From: Saccharopolyspora gloriosae
Lineage (GTDB): Bacteria > Actinomycetota > Actinomycetes > Mycobacteriales > Pseudonocardiaceae
Direction of reading: 5' to 3'
Assembly (NCBI RefSeq): GCF_014203325.1
Contig: NZ_JACHIV010000001.1
Span: forward strand, 3,039,501-3,103,500
DNA length: 64,000 nt
Made by a program: the position numbers and the translations under genes. Under the pieces are notes generated by a model that ran no database searches, had not been told where the DNA came from, and saw nothing but the letters and a program-made list of their open reading frames with translations. Shown piece after piece: positions 41,424 to 50,217 of the stretch (within the stretch, counting starts at the first letter, position 1; the number at the start of each line of letters is the position of its first letter).

Positions 41424-44423
41424 TCAGGTTCGGGTGAAGCGGATGGTGACGATTTCGAAGGGGCGCAGTCGCAGTGGCCGGGGTTCGTGCCAGGTCTCCC
41501 CCGTCGGCCGTTCGAGCAGGTCGGTGCGGGTTGCGGCGGTGGTGTCGAAGTGGGGGGTGAGGGTGGTGGTGGCTCGTCCGCCGCGGGATTCGTAGAGGCG
41601 GACGATGACGTCGCCGGAGCGGTCTTCGGCGAGTTTGACGGATTCGATGATCACGGCGTCGGAGTCGAGGGTGACCAGGGGTGTGATGTGGGCGGAGCCG
41701 GGGATTTCGCGTGGGGGCAGGTTGATGCGGTAGCCCTCGCGGACGGCGTCGCCGATGTCGGCGCCGACGACCAGGGCGTAGCGCAGGTGGTGGCGGCCGT
41801 GGTCGGTGTCGGGGTCGGGGAATCGGGGTGCGCGCAGCAGGGAGAGGCGGACGGTGGTGGTGGTTGCTCCGTCGGGGCGGGTGTCGCGGGTGACGTCGTG
41901 GCCGTAGGTGGAGTCGTTGACGAGGGCGTGGCCGTAGCCGTGTTCGCCGACGTGCAGCCAGCGGTGGGCGCAGATCTCGAACTTGGCGGCGTCCCAGGAG
42001 GTGTTGGTGTGGGTGGCGCGGTGGACGTGGCCGAATTGGGTTTCGGCGGCGGAGCGGTCGGCGTGGACGTCGAGGGGGAAGGCGACTTTGAGGATTTTTT
42101 CGGTTTCGTGCCAGTCGATGTCGGCGTGGAATTCGATGTTGCGGCCGTGGAGGGTGATGCGTTGTTCGATGGTGGAGTCGCCGAAGGTGCGGTGGATGAC
42201 GGCGGTGGTGCCGTCGAGGGTGAGGTGGTCGGTGGTGGTGAGGTCGTGGCTGTGGTGGCGGTAGAACTCGTCGAGGTCCCAGGCGTCCCAGGCGTTGGGG
42301 TGGTCTGGGTGCAGTTGCAGGAGGTTGGCGGGGTGGCCGGGTGGGAGTGCTTCGCGGCCGGTGGTGAGGTCGGTGATGGTGGTGAGCAGTCCGCGGTGGT
42401 CGAGGGTGGCGCGGATGAGTCCGTTGTCGAGTACGAGGGTGTCGTCGGGGTTTTCGGTGGCGGTGGTGGCTGCTGCGGGGGTGGGGGTGCCGGCGCCGAG
42501 GGCGGGGATGTCGTCGCGGGTGTGGGGTGTGGCGTTGAAGGTGATGGGGTCGGTGCCGGGTCCGGCTAGGGCGCGTTGGGCTTGGTCGATGAGTTCGTGG
42601 AGTTCGGCGGCGACGCGTTGGTAGGTCTGTTCGGCTTCGCGGTGGACCCAGGCGATGGAGGATCCGGGCAGGATGTCGTGGAATTGGTGGAGCAGGACGG
42701 TTTTCCAGAGCGCGTCGAGTTGTTCGTGGGGGTAGTCGCGGCCGAGGGCGACGGTGGCGGTGGTGCTCCAGAGTTCGGCTTCGCGCAGGAGGTGTTCGCT
42801 GCGGCGGTTGCCTTGTTTGGTGCGGGCTTGGGAGGTGTAGGTGCCGCGGTGGAATTCGAGGTAGAGCTCGCCGGACCAGACGGCGGGGTCGCGGTGGTCG
42901 GTTTCGGCGGCGGCGAAGAATTCGGCGGGTGAGTCGAGCTGGACGGTGGGTGATCCTTCGAGGTCGGCGAGGCGCCGGGCGCGGGCGAGCATGTCGCGGG
43001 TGGGTCCGCCGCCGCCGTCGCCGTACCCGAAGGGGACGAGGGATCGGGTGGCGTGGCCGTGTTCGGCGAAGTTGCGGGAGGCGTGGGCGAGTTCGGCTCC
43101 GGACAGTTCGGAGTTGTAGGTGTCGATGGGTGGGAAGTGGGTGAACACGCGGGTGCCGTCGATGCCTTCCCATTGGAAGGTGTGGTGCGGGAATTTGTTG
43201 GTCTGGTTCCAGGAGATCTTCTGGGTGAGGAACCAGCGGGATCCGGAGAGCCGGACGAGTTGTGGGAGTGCGCCGCTGTAGCCGAAGGAGTCGGGTAGCC
43301 ACACTTCTGGGGTGTCGATGCCGAATTCGTCGAGGTAGAAGCGTTTTCCGTGGAGGAATTGGCGGGCCATGGCTTCGGCGCCGGGCATGTTGGTGTCGGA
43401 TTCGACCCACATGCCGCCGACGGGGATGAATTGGCCGGTGCGGACGTGGTGGCGGACTCGGTCGAACAGTTCTGGTTGGTGTTCTTTGAGCCAGGCGAGT
43501 TGTTGGGCTTGTGACATGGCGAACCTGAAGTCGGGGTGTTCGTCCATGAGTGCGGTGACGTTGGCGACGGTGCGGGCGACTTTGCGGATGGTTTCTCGCA
43601 GTGGCCACAGCCAGGCGGAGTCGATGTGGGCGTGGCCGACGGCGCTGAGGCGGTGGGCGCTGGTGTGGGCGGGTGCGGCGAGGGCGGTGGTGAGTTCGGC
43701 GCGGGCGGCGGGTGCGGTGGTGTGCACGTCGTGGAGGTCGAGTCGGTCGAGCATGCGTTCGAGGGCGCGGAGGATGTCGTGGCGGCGTGGTGAGTCGGTG
43801 GGTAGTTCGCGCATGAGTTGGGCGAGGACTTCGGTGTCGTGGACGAGGTTCCAGGTGTGGAGGTCGCGCAGGGCGAGGTCGGCGCGGGTGAGCTGGTAGA
43901 GGGGTTGTCCGGTGGTGGGGCGTCCGTCGAGCCATGGGGGTGGGTCGCCGAGTGCGGTGGGCCGGTAGCCGTCGTCGCCGAGGATCAGGGGGTTGGCGGC
44001 GGCTTCGACGTACCAGAGGAGTTGTTGTCCTGGTTCGGCGTCGACGGGGATGTGGGTGTTGCGGGGGTTGAGGCCTTTGAGGGGGGTGCCGTCGGCGGTG
44101 TGGACGAGGCCTTCGCAGTGGAATCCGGGGCGGTCGAGGTCGAAGCCGAGGTCGATGACGGCTTCGAGGGGGTGTCCTGCCCAGTCGTGGGGGATGGTGC
44201 CGGAGATGCGGAACCAGGTGGTGCCCCAGGGTGGTCCCCAGGGTTGGCCGGGTTGGACCGGGTTGTAGGTGGCGTGGAGGGCGTGGGTGGCGGGGACGGG
44301 TTCTCCGGGGACGTGCCATGCGGCGATGTCGAGGGGGTGGGTCCGTGCGTGCACGGCGGGGTGCAGGCGTTCGGTGAGGACTCGGTCGAGTCGTTTTTCC
44401 ACTACGGCGCGATCGTCGTGCAT
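41424..44423 (-). CDS. GH38 alpha-mannosidase
   Basis: 999 residues from ATG 44423 (GGGGAG upstream); earlier frame is noncoding. GH38 catalytic domain with the zinc/nucleophile motifs GHAHIDSAWLWP and WLPDSFGYSGALPQ, and EFHRGTYTSQA typical of class II enzymes, then the mid-helical and all-beta C-terminal domains ending in LRPFEIVTIRF. Cytosolic (no signal). Removes alpha-mannose from intracellular oligosaccharides. Stands alone; G-rich + strand shows its coding strand is C-rich. Confidence 0.95.
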   Translation of the reverse strand: MHDDRAVVEKRLDRVLTERLHPAVHARTHPLDIAAWHVPGEPVPATHALHATYNPVQPGQPWGPPWGTTWFRISGTIPHDWAGHPLEAVIDLGFDLDRPGFHCEGLVHTADGTPLKGLNPRNTHIPVDAEPGQQLLWYVEAAANPLILGDDGYRPTALGDPPPWLDGRPTTGQPLYQLTRADLALRDLHTWNLVHDTEVLAQLMRELPTDSPRRHDILRALERMLDRLDLHDVHTTAPAARAELTTALAAPAHTSAHRLSAVGHAHIDSAWLWPLRETIRKVARTVANVTALMDEHPDFRFAMSQAQQLAWLKEHQPELFDRVRHHVRTGQFIPVGGMWVESDTNMPGAEAMARQFLHGKRFYLDEFGIDTPEVWLPDSFGYSGALPQLVRLSGSRWFLTQKISWNQTNKFPHHTFQWEGIDGTRVFTHFPPIDTYNSELSGAELAHASRNFAEHGHATRSLVPFGYGDGGGGPTRDMLARARRLADLEGSPTVQLDSPAEFFAAAETDHRDPAVWSGELYLEFHRGTYTSQARTKQGNRRSEHLLREAELWSTTATVALGRDYPHEQLDALWKTVLLHQFHDILPGSSIAWVHREAEQTYQRVAAELHELIDQAQRALAGPGTDPITFNATPHTRDDIPALGAGTPTPAAATTATENPDDTLVLDNGLIRATLDHRGLLTTITDLTTGREALPPGHPANLLQLHPDHPNAWDAWDLDEFYRHHSHDLTTTDHLTLDGTTAVIHRTFGDSTIEQRITLHGRNIEFHADIDWHETEKILKVAFPLDVHADRSAAETQFGHVHRATHTNTSWDAAKFEICAHRWLHVGEHGYGHALVNDSTYGHDVTRDTRPDGATTTTVRLSLLRAPRFPDPDTDHGRHHLRYALVVGADIGDAVREGYRINLPPREIPGSAHITPLVTLDSDAVIIESVKLAEDRSGDVIVRLYESRGGRATTTLTPHFDTTAATRTDLLERPTGETWHEPRPLRLRPFEIVTIRFTRT

Positions 44424-44637
44424 GTGTTCTCCCCTGGAAGCCGACCGGTTGGTGCAGACCACTTCGGAAGCGTCGATCATCGTGGCACAGCGGTGTGGCG
44501 GCGGGCAGCCCCCAACCGAGCAGGGCGGGGTATCGCTGCAGGTCATGGGTGGCTGGTGCGGTTGCCGGGGGGTGCGGGTCGCCGCATGCTGGGGCCTTCG
44601 TTGAAAGTCATTTCCCCTGTGTGTGCGGAGGCGTGTC

Positions 44638-44898
44638 ATGGCGACCTGTGAAGTGTGCGGCAACGAGTACTGGATGAGTTTCGAGGTGCACACGACCGGC
44701 GGGAACGTGCACACCTTCGATTCGTTCGAGTGCGCGGCGCAGCGGTTGGCTCCGCAGTGCGAGCACTGCGGGTGTCGCATCTTGGGTCATGGTGTGGAGG
44801 TCAGTGGCCGGTTCTTCTGTTGTGCGCATTGCGCGCGGGAGTCGGGGATGTCGATGGTCTCGGAGATCCGCGATGCGGTGGGCAGTCACCCGGTGTGA
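44638..44898 (+). CDS. Cysteine-rich zinc-ribbon / metallothionein-like protein
   Basis: 86 residues from ATG 44638 (GGAGGCG upstream). Eight-plus cysteines in pairs: CEVCGNEY, SFECAAQRLAPQCEHCGCRI, and FFCCAHCAR, the pattern of a small treble-clef or metallothionein-like metal binder annotated in many mycobacteria and relatives. Probably binds zinc. Divergent from the mannosidase. Confidence 0.8.
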   Translation: MATCEVCGNEYWMSFEVHTTGGNVHTFDSFECAAQRLAPQCEHCGCRILGHGVEVSGRFFCCAHCARESGMSMVSEIRDAVGSHPV

Positions 44899-44923
44899 TC
44901 GTGTGGGTGCTGCGCGCGGTTGG

Positions 44924-44935
44924 TGAAACGTTTCA
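44924..44935. promoter_or_regulatory. LacI-type palindrome TGAAACGTTTCA
   Basis: Perfect 12-bp palindrome with the central CG typical of LacI-family operators, in the gap between the Cys-rich gene and the small ORF at 45125. It differs in sequence from the TACGTA operators, so it belongs to a different regulator. The controlled gene is uncertain. Confidence 0.45.
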
Positions 44936-45124
44936 TCCGGTCTTCGGGCGGGTAAACCCACCTTCCGGATCGGTCGTTATGCGTTCGTGACCTCATGGGT
45001 GAAACACGGCGCTCACCAGTGACGACTACGGGGATGGCACCGCACGTTCACCCGGGGGCACACCAGTCCGCGAACCCTGAACGGGCGGTGGCGGCTGGAC
45101 CACTACGTGTGAAGGGACGCCGAA

Positions 45125-45244
45125 ATGGCAGGTCTGGTTCGTTGGCTGGGTGACATGGCACGAGAGATGGGCCGGGCTCGCACCGTGATGCGACACCCCC
45201 ACTCGCATGCCTTGAGCTCAGCCGCCCGTCGCGGTCAGAGCTGA
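45125..45244 (+). CDS. Possible 39-residue small protein
   Basis: ATG 45125 with AAGGGA upstream opens 39 codons: MAGLVRWLGDMAREMGRART then a His/Ser/Ala/Arg-rich end and a TGA at 45242. The first half could form an amphipathic helix. A LacI-type palindrome lies upstream and a strong terminator downstream. It is too short to recognise and could be fortuitous. Confidence 0.35.
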   Translation: MAGLVRWLGDMAREMGRARTVMRHPHSHALSSAARRGQS

Positions 45245-45402
45245 GTCGTCGCTCTGTTCGTCAGCCCTAGGGACAACGGCTGAACGTGGCGCCCACACCG
45301 GGTCGCGGACCGGGTCACCACCGCTTCGGCGGTGTCTCACCGGCGAGCACGGTCAACGCCACATCAAGTGAGACCTGGCGACCCATGCAGGCTTGCTGAA
45401 CG

Positions 45403-45444
45403 GTGCCGTGGTCCCACTCCTCACGAGGGGTGGGACCACGGCAC
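45403..45444. terminator. Strong hairpin terminator
   Basis: GTGCCGTGGTCCCACTCC (45403-45420) pairs with GGGGTGGGACCACGGCAC (45427-45444) with one mismatch. It lies between the small + strand ORF and the carbonic-anhydrase-like gene on the minus strand (stop at 45502). Confidence 0.88.
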
Positions 45445-45501
45445 TTCGCTATTTCCGGGCTTTCCGGGCTCCTCGGGCTGGGTCTCCCCTCCCCTGCCGG
45501 G

Positions 45502-46050
45502 TCAGCCGCTGAGGGCGTCGCGGTGGCGGGCGGCGTTGGCGACGTAGGTTTGCGCGGAGATGCGCAGCGCGGCCTGCTCGTCGTCGGTCAGTTCGCGGCG
45601 GACCTTGCCGGGGGTGCCGGCGACCATGGATCCCGGTGGGACCTCGGTGCCTTCGAGCACGACGGCGCCCGCGGCGACCAGGGAGCCCGCTCCGATCACG
45701 GCGCCGTTGAGCACGACCGCGCCCATGCCGATCAGGCTGTCGTCGCCGACGGTGCAGCCGTGCAGCACCGCCCGGTGCCCGACGGTGACCCCTGCCCCGA
45801 CGGTCGCGGGGAATCCGGGGTCGGCGTGGATGACGCAGCCGTCCTGGACGTTGCTGCCGCGCCCGACGGTGATGTGCTCGGTGTCGCCGCGCAGCACCGA
45901 CCCGTACCAGACGTTCGCGTCGGCCTGCAGGTGCACTCTGCCGATCAGCGTGGCGCCCGGGGCGGCCCATGCTCCCTCGTCCAGGTTCGGCCGGTGGTCG
46001 TCGATGACGACGGTGCGGACCTCACCTGCGGTGTTGTGTGGGGCGTTCAC
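45502..46050 (-). CDS. Gamma carbonic anhydrase family protein
   Basis: 182 residues from GTG 46050 (GGGAGGATCA upstream), overlapping the GntR stop as GTGA. Left-handed beta-helix hexapeptide repeats throughout, with the gamma-CA metal ligands in CVIHADP and TVGHRAVLHGC. Interconverts CO2 and bicarbonate or binds acyl groups; many family members have no CA activity. Two-gene unit with the GntR regulator. Confidence 0.92.
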   Translation of the reverse strand: MNAPHNTAGEVRTVVIDDHRPNLDEGAWAAPGATLIGRVHLQADANVWYGSVLRGDTEHITVGRGSNVQDGCVIHADPGFPATVGAGVTVGHRAVLHGCTVGDDSLIGMGAVVLNGAVIGAGSLVAAGAVVLEGTEVPPGSMVAGTPGKVRRELTDDEQAALRISAQTYVANAARHRDALSG

Positions 46051-46805
46051 TGATCCTCCCGATTCGCGCGTTCCCGGCGCAGCCATTGCACCGCCTCCTC
46101 GGAATGGCCGCCGACGGTCGATTCGAGGCCGTCGAACATGCTCGGATCGGTGCAGCGGGCCAGTTCCGCGAGCACCGTATCCGCATCGCCGCTTTCGATC
46201 ACCGCCACCAGGCGTCGTTGCCTGCTGAGGTCGGTTTCCAGCAGTGCCCGGTCGGGTGCGCGGTGGTTGAGGGTCATCGCCAACATCAGCTGCAGTCCCA
46301 GGGAGCGGCAGCCGTCTTCGAGGCGCCGGTTTCCGGCGAGTCCGACCACGGCCAGGCGCAGCCGCAGGGTGCGTTCGGCGAACAGGGCGGCATCGCCGTC
46401 TTCGGCGGCTTCGGTCAGCAGTGCGAGTGCCGTGCGGCAGCGCTGCAGCCGCGCCGGGTCGCGGACCGGCATTCCCAGGCGCACGGCGAGGCGTTCCAGT
46501 TCGCGGCGCAGCGTGACGATCTCGTAGACGTCGTGCAGCGTCAGCGGGGTGACGATGACGCCTTTGCGGGGCAGTTGGCGCACCAGGCCTTCGCGTTCCA
46601 GCACGCGCAGCGCTTCGCGCAGCGGTGGGCGGCTGATGCCGAGTTCTTGGGTGAGGCGGTTTTCGATGATCCGTTCCCCGCAGCGCAGGCCACCGCTGAC
46701 GATCATGCGGCGCACGGTGCTGGCCGCGAGCTCCACCAGGCTCGGCGGGTCGGTGATGCTGGGGGCTCGGGACGCGACGGGCCGCTGTTCCACTGATCCG
46801 GTCAC
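46047..46805 (-). CDS. GntR-family regulator, FCD domain
   Basis: 252 residues from GTG 46805. Winged HTH (about 25-85): LVELAASTVRRMIVSGGL, ENRLTQELGISRPPLREALRVLEREGLV; then an all-helical FCD-type domain (about 100-230). Coupled to the gamma-CA gene by a 4-base overlap. FCD repressors usually bind ATTGT..ACAAT-type palindromes; one such is in the gabT/gabD promoter in this window, but a link is unproven. Confidence 0.9.
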   Translation of the reverse strand: MTGSVEQRPVASRAPSITDPPSLVELAASTVRRMIVSGGLRCGERIIENRLTQELGISRPPLREALRVLEREGLVRQLPRKGVIVTPLTLHDVYEIVTLRRELERLAVRLGMPVRDPARLQRCRTALALLTEAAEDGDAALFAERTLRLRLAVVGLAGNRRLEDGCRSLGLQLMLAMTLNHRAPDRALLETDLSRQRRLVAVIESGDADTVLAELARCTDPSMFDGLESTVGGHSEEAVQWLRRERANREDQ

Positions 46806-46922
46806 GGGGTCAGTCTGCCCTGCGCAGGCGCTCGGCGGTGCGGGTTCGATCGTCATGCCGACGAAGGCCACACCGCGGCGGCGAATTCGGTTGCCGTGGT
46901 TCTCGCGCGTCGGGAAGGCTGC

Positions 46923-47429
46923 GTGCTCGTGCGGATCCGGGATGCCCGTGGTGGTGAGGTGGCGTTGCTGCCCGAGGTCGAGCGCGCCTCGGGGGTGTGG
47001 TTCCGCGAGGTGGGGATGGATCACGTCGCCGACGATCCGCCGCTGCCGGTGCCGGTGTTGCACGGTTACCGCGACGCCGGGGGCTTGTGGGTGGCGGTGG
47101 AGGCGGTGGGCCCGGTGGCGTTCGCGGCCGCCGAGGATCTCGACGGTGCGGTGCACGTGGCGCAGTTGAGCGTGCATCCGGGGTGGGCGCGGCGCCGCAT
47201 CGGGGCGGCGCTGCTGGAGCACGCCGCGGGGTGCGCGGCGGGGCGCGGGGCGGGTGCGTTGACGTTGACGACGTTTCGCGACGTGGCGTGGAACGCCCCG
47301 TACTACGCGCGGCTGGGTTTCCGCGCACTCGGGGCCGCTGAGCTCACGCCGGGGCTCGTGGCCTGTCTGGAGGCGGAGGCCGAGGTGGTGGCGGGTGCGG
47401 CGCGGGTGGCGATGCGCCGCGACCTGTAG
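46923..47429 (+). CDS. GNAT-family N-acetyltransferase
   Basis: 168 residues from GTG 46923 (GGGAAGG four bases upstream; GTG 46929 is possible). Acetyl-CoA binding motif A reads VAQLSVHPGWARRRIGAALLEHAAG, then LTTFRDVAWNAPYYARLGF in the core. Acetylates a small amine, substrate unknown. Divergent from the GntR/gamma-CA pair. Confidence 0.9.
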   Translation: MLVRIRDARGGEVALLPEVERASGVWFREVGMDHVADDPPLPVPVLHGYRDAGGLWVAVEAVGPVAFAAAEDLDGAVHVAQLSVHPGWARRRIGAALLEHAAGCAAGRGAGALTLTTFRDVAWNAPYYARLGFRALGAAELTPGLVACLEAEAEVVAGAARVAMRRDL

Positions 47430-47441
47430 CGCCGGGGTGTC

Positions 47442-47936
47442 TCAGCCGTGGTGGTGGCGGATGGCGGCGACGGCTTCGGTGGCGGTGTCGCGGCTGGTGA
47501 AGCGGTCGGTGAGTCCGGTGAGCCGGATCAACCGGTGCACCGCTCCGGTGCCGAACACGACGTAGAGGGGTGTGCGGCGGCCTTCGGCGCGGCGTTGGGC
47601 GTGCAGGAGCAGTTCGAGCCCGGCGGAGCCGAAGAAGGTCACTTCGGAGAGGTCGAGCACGACGGCGCGCAGCGTGGCGGCGGTGAGGCGTTGCCGTACG
47701 AGTTCGGCCAGGCGGGGCGCGGAGGACAGGTCGATTTCGCCGCCGACGCGGACCACGACGACGCCCGGGTCGGGGCGTTGCACCGACAGGCGCAGCGACC
47801 TGGTGTGGGCGGGGGTGCCGGTGATGGGTTCTCCCGCGTCGCGTGGCGGTGCGATCGTGCGGTGCCGTGGCGGGCCGGCCGGGTGGCGCCGGTGTTGCGC
47901 CGTGCGGTCGCTGTTGCCGGTGTTCGCGAGAATCAC
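47442..47936 (-). CDS. STAS-domain anti-sigma factor antagonist
   Basis: 164 residues from GTG 47936 (GGGGGAGG upstream). C-terminal STAS domain (about 75-160): VVVVRVGGEIDLSSAPRLAEL and LRAVVLDLSEVTFFGSAGLELLL, where the Ser in GSAG is the expected phosphorylation site. N-terminal 60 residues are basic and low-complexity. The neighbours include no kinase or sigma gene, so its partner is elsewhere. Confidence 0.88.
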   Translation of the reverse strand: MILANTGNSDRTAQHRRHPAGPPRHRTIAPPRDAGEPITGTPAHTRSLRLSVQRPDPGVVVVRVGGEIDLSSAPRLAELVRQRLTAATLRAVVLDLSEVTFFGSAGLELLLHAQRRAEGRRTPLYVVFGTGAVHRLIRLTGLTDRFTSRDTATEAVAAIRHHHG

Positions 47937-48177
47937 ACTGCCTCCCCCTGATCGACTGGTGCTCGCGGTCGCGGGCCGTGGCCGGTCGCCGTCGGTGCGC
48001 GGCGCGCGTCGGGAGGCGTCGGCGATCACGCCGAGTGACACCGGGTGGTGCGGGGTCTCCCGCGACGCCGCGGATCGAGGGCGGCCGGTGTTGTCGTGGC
48101 CTGGTGCTCAACCGCGTTTTCCCACCGTAGGAGCGCTAGTCCAACCGAAACAAGGGTCGCCACCATCGTGTGAAGAC

Positions 48178-50121
48178 TTACGGGGAGGCCGCCAACAGCG
48201 GGATGAGTCCGCCCGCGAGGACCGCCTGCACTTGTCGCTCGGACAGGTGGTGAGTGGCGGTGAAGGTGTCACTTTGCGTGGTGTTGCGGACGGTGATGTC
48301 GCCGCCTCCGGTGATGGCGTCGCGGGCGTCGTCGATGCGCAGCACGTCGCCGGTGGTGATGCGGTCGTGATCGGCGGGGTCGGTGAAGCGCAGCGGCAGG
48401 ATGCCGAAGTTGACCAGGTTCTGCCAGTGGATGCGGGCGAACGACTTCGCCAGCACCACCTGCACGCCGAGGTAGCGGGGTGTGATCGCGGCGTGTTCCC
48501 GCGACGAGCCCTGCCCGTAGTTGTCGCCGCCGACGATGAGGTGCGCACCGGTGCGTTCGGCGCGGTCGGGGTAGTCGGGGTCGAGGCGGGTGAAGGTGAA
48601 CCGGGCCAGTTCGGGGATGTTCGAGCGCAGCGGCAGCGCGTGGGCGCCCGCCGGGGAGATCTCGTCGGTGGACACGTCGTCGCCGGTGATCAGCAGCACC
48701 GGTGCTTCGATGTTCTCGGGCAGCGCGGTGAACTCCGGTAGCGCGGAGATGTTGGGGCCTTTCACCGGCCGGACCTGCACGGCTTCGTCTGGGGGTGGTG
48801 GGGCCACGAGCATGCCGGTGTTGACCGAGGCCCGTTCGGGCAGCGCGACCTCGTGGGTCAGGCCGAGCCGGTCGGCGAGGTCGCGGGGGTCGGTGATGCG
48901 GCCGGTCAACGCGGCGGCGGTGGCGGTCTCCGGGGAGCACAGCCACACCGAGTCCTGCGGGGTGCCGGAGCGCCCTGGGAAGTTGCGGGGGAAGGTCCGC
49001 AGCGAGTTCTGCCCGGTGGCGGGTGCTTGGCCCATGCCGATGCAGCCCAGGCAGCCCGCTTGGTGCAGGCGGGCACCTGCGGTGATCAGGTCGCCGACGG
49101 CGCCGATGCGGGCGAGGTCGGTGAGGATCTCCCGCGAGGTGGGGTTGACGTCGAAGCTGACCTGGGCGGCGGTGCGGTGGCCGCGGACCATGGCCGCGGC
49201 GATCGCGAAGTCCCGCAGTCCGGGGTTCGCCGAGGAGCCGATGACGACTTGGCCGACGTCGGTGCCGGCGACCTCGCGCACCGCGACCACGTCGCCCGGT
49301 GAGCAGGGGCGGGCGATCAGCGGTTCGAGGCGGGACAGGTCGAGGTCGTCGGTGAGGTCGTAGGTGGCGTCGTCGTCGGCGGCCCACTCGGTGAAGTCGG
49401 TGTCGCGGTCTTCGGCGCGCAGGAAGTCCCGCACGGCGTCGTCTGCGGGGAACACGCTGGTCGTCGCACCCAGTTCGGCGCCCATGTTCGCGATGACGTG
49501 GCGGTCCATCGCCGACAGCGACGCCAGGCCCGGCCCGTGGTATTCGATGATGCGGCCCGTCGCGCCGGACACGCCGTGGCGGCGCAGCATCTCCAGGACG
49601 ACGTCCTTGGCCGACACCCACGGTGGTGGTGCGCCGGTGAGCCGCACGCCCCAGATCCGCGGCATCCGCAGCCGCAGCGGCTGCCCGGTGATGGCCAGTG
49701 CCACTTCCAGGCCGCCGACGCCGATCGCGAGCATCCCGAGGGATCCGGCGGCGCAGGTGTGGGAGTCGGATCCGGCGAGGGTCTTGCCGGGGGCGCCGAA
49801 GCGCTGCATGTGGGTCGGGTGGGACACGCCGTTGCCGGGGCGGGAGTACCACAGGCCGTAGCGGGCGCAGGCGGTGCGCAGGTAGGTGTGGTCTTCGGCG
49901 TTCTTCTCGTCGGCCTGCAGCAGGTTGTGGTCGACGTACTGGGCGCTGAGCTCGGTGCGGGCCCGGTCCAGGCCGAACGCTTCCAGTTCCTGCATGACCA
50001 GGGTGCCGGTGGCGTCCTGGGTGAGGGTCTGGTCGACGCGCAGCGCGATCTCCGCGCCGGGCGTGGCCTCGCCGTCGACGAGGTGCGCGTCGATGAGCTT
50101 GTGCGCCAGTGTCCGCGGCAT
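48178..50121 (-). CDS. Aconitate hydratase, short form
   Basis: 647 residues, far shorter than the usual ~900 of AcnA. Interconverts citrate and isocitrate in the TCA cycle. Family landmarks are present: GSDSHTCAAGSLGML, the FeS pair GCLGCIGMGQAP (C-x2-C), the SSREHAAI active loop (SREHAA) and SFARIHWQNLVN. The third iron-sulphur cysteine, normally in GSCTN, is replaced in VVIGSSANPGL, so cluster binding may differ; the same variation is expected across this short family. GGGGAGAGG precedes the ATG. Ends 96 bases beyond the unfoldase gene. Confidence 0.9.
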   Translation of the reverse strand: MPRTLAHKLIDAHLVDGEATPGAEIALRVDQTLTQDATGTLVMQELEAFGLDRARTELSAQYVDHNLLQADEKNAEDHTYLRTACARYGLWYSRPGNGVSHPTHMQRFGAPGKTLAGSDSHTCAAGSLGMLAIGVGGLEVALAITGQPLRLRMPRIWGVRLTGAPPPWVSAKDVVLEMLRRHGVSGATGRIIEYHGPGLASLSAMDRHVIANMGAELGATTSVFPADDAVRDFLRAEDRDTDFTEWAADDDATYDLTDDLDLSRLEPLIARPCSPGDVVAVREVAGTDVGQVVIGSSANPGLRDFAIAAAMVRGHRTAAQVSFDVNPTSREILTDLARIGAVGDLITAGARLHQAGCLGCIGMGQAPATGQNSLRTFPRNFPGRSGTPQDSVWLCSPETATAAALTGRITDPRDLADRLGLTHEVALPERASVNTGMLVAPPPPDEAVQVRPVKGPNISALPEFTALPENIEAPVLLITGDDVSTDEISPAGAHALPLRSNIPELARFTFTRLDPDYPDRAERTGAHLIVGGDNYGQGSSREHAAITPRYLGVQVVLAKSFARIHWQNLVNFGILPLRFTDPADHDRITTGDVLRIDDARDAITGGGDITVRNTTQSDTFTATHHLSERQVQAVLAGGLIPLLAASP

Positions 50122-50217
50122 CGGCCTCTCCCCTGCCCTGACCGTGGTCGATCACGGTCGGTCTGCGGACTACCCGCTCGGTGGCGCGGCGAAACGATCT
50201 ACCGGGTTCGGCGGGTC

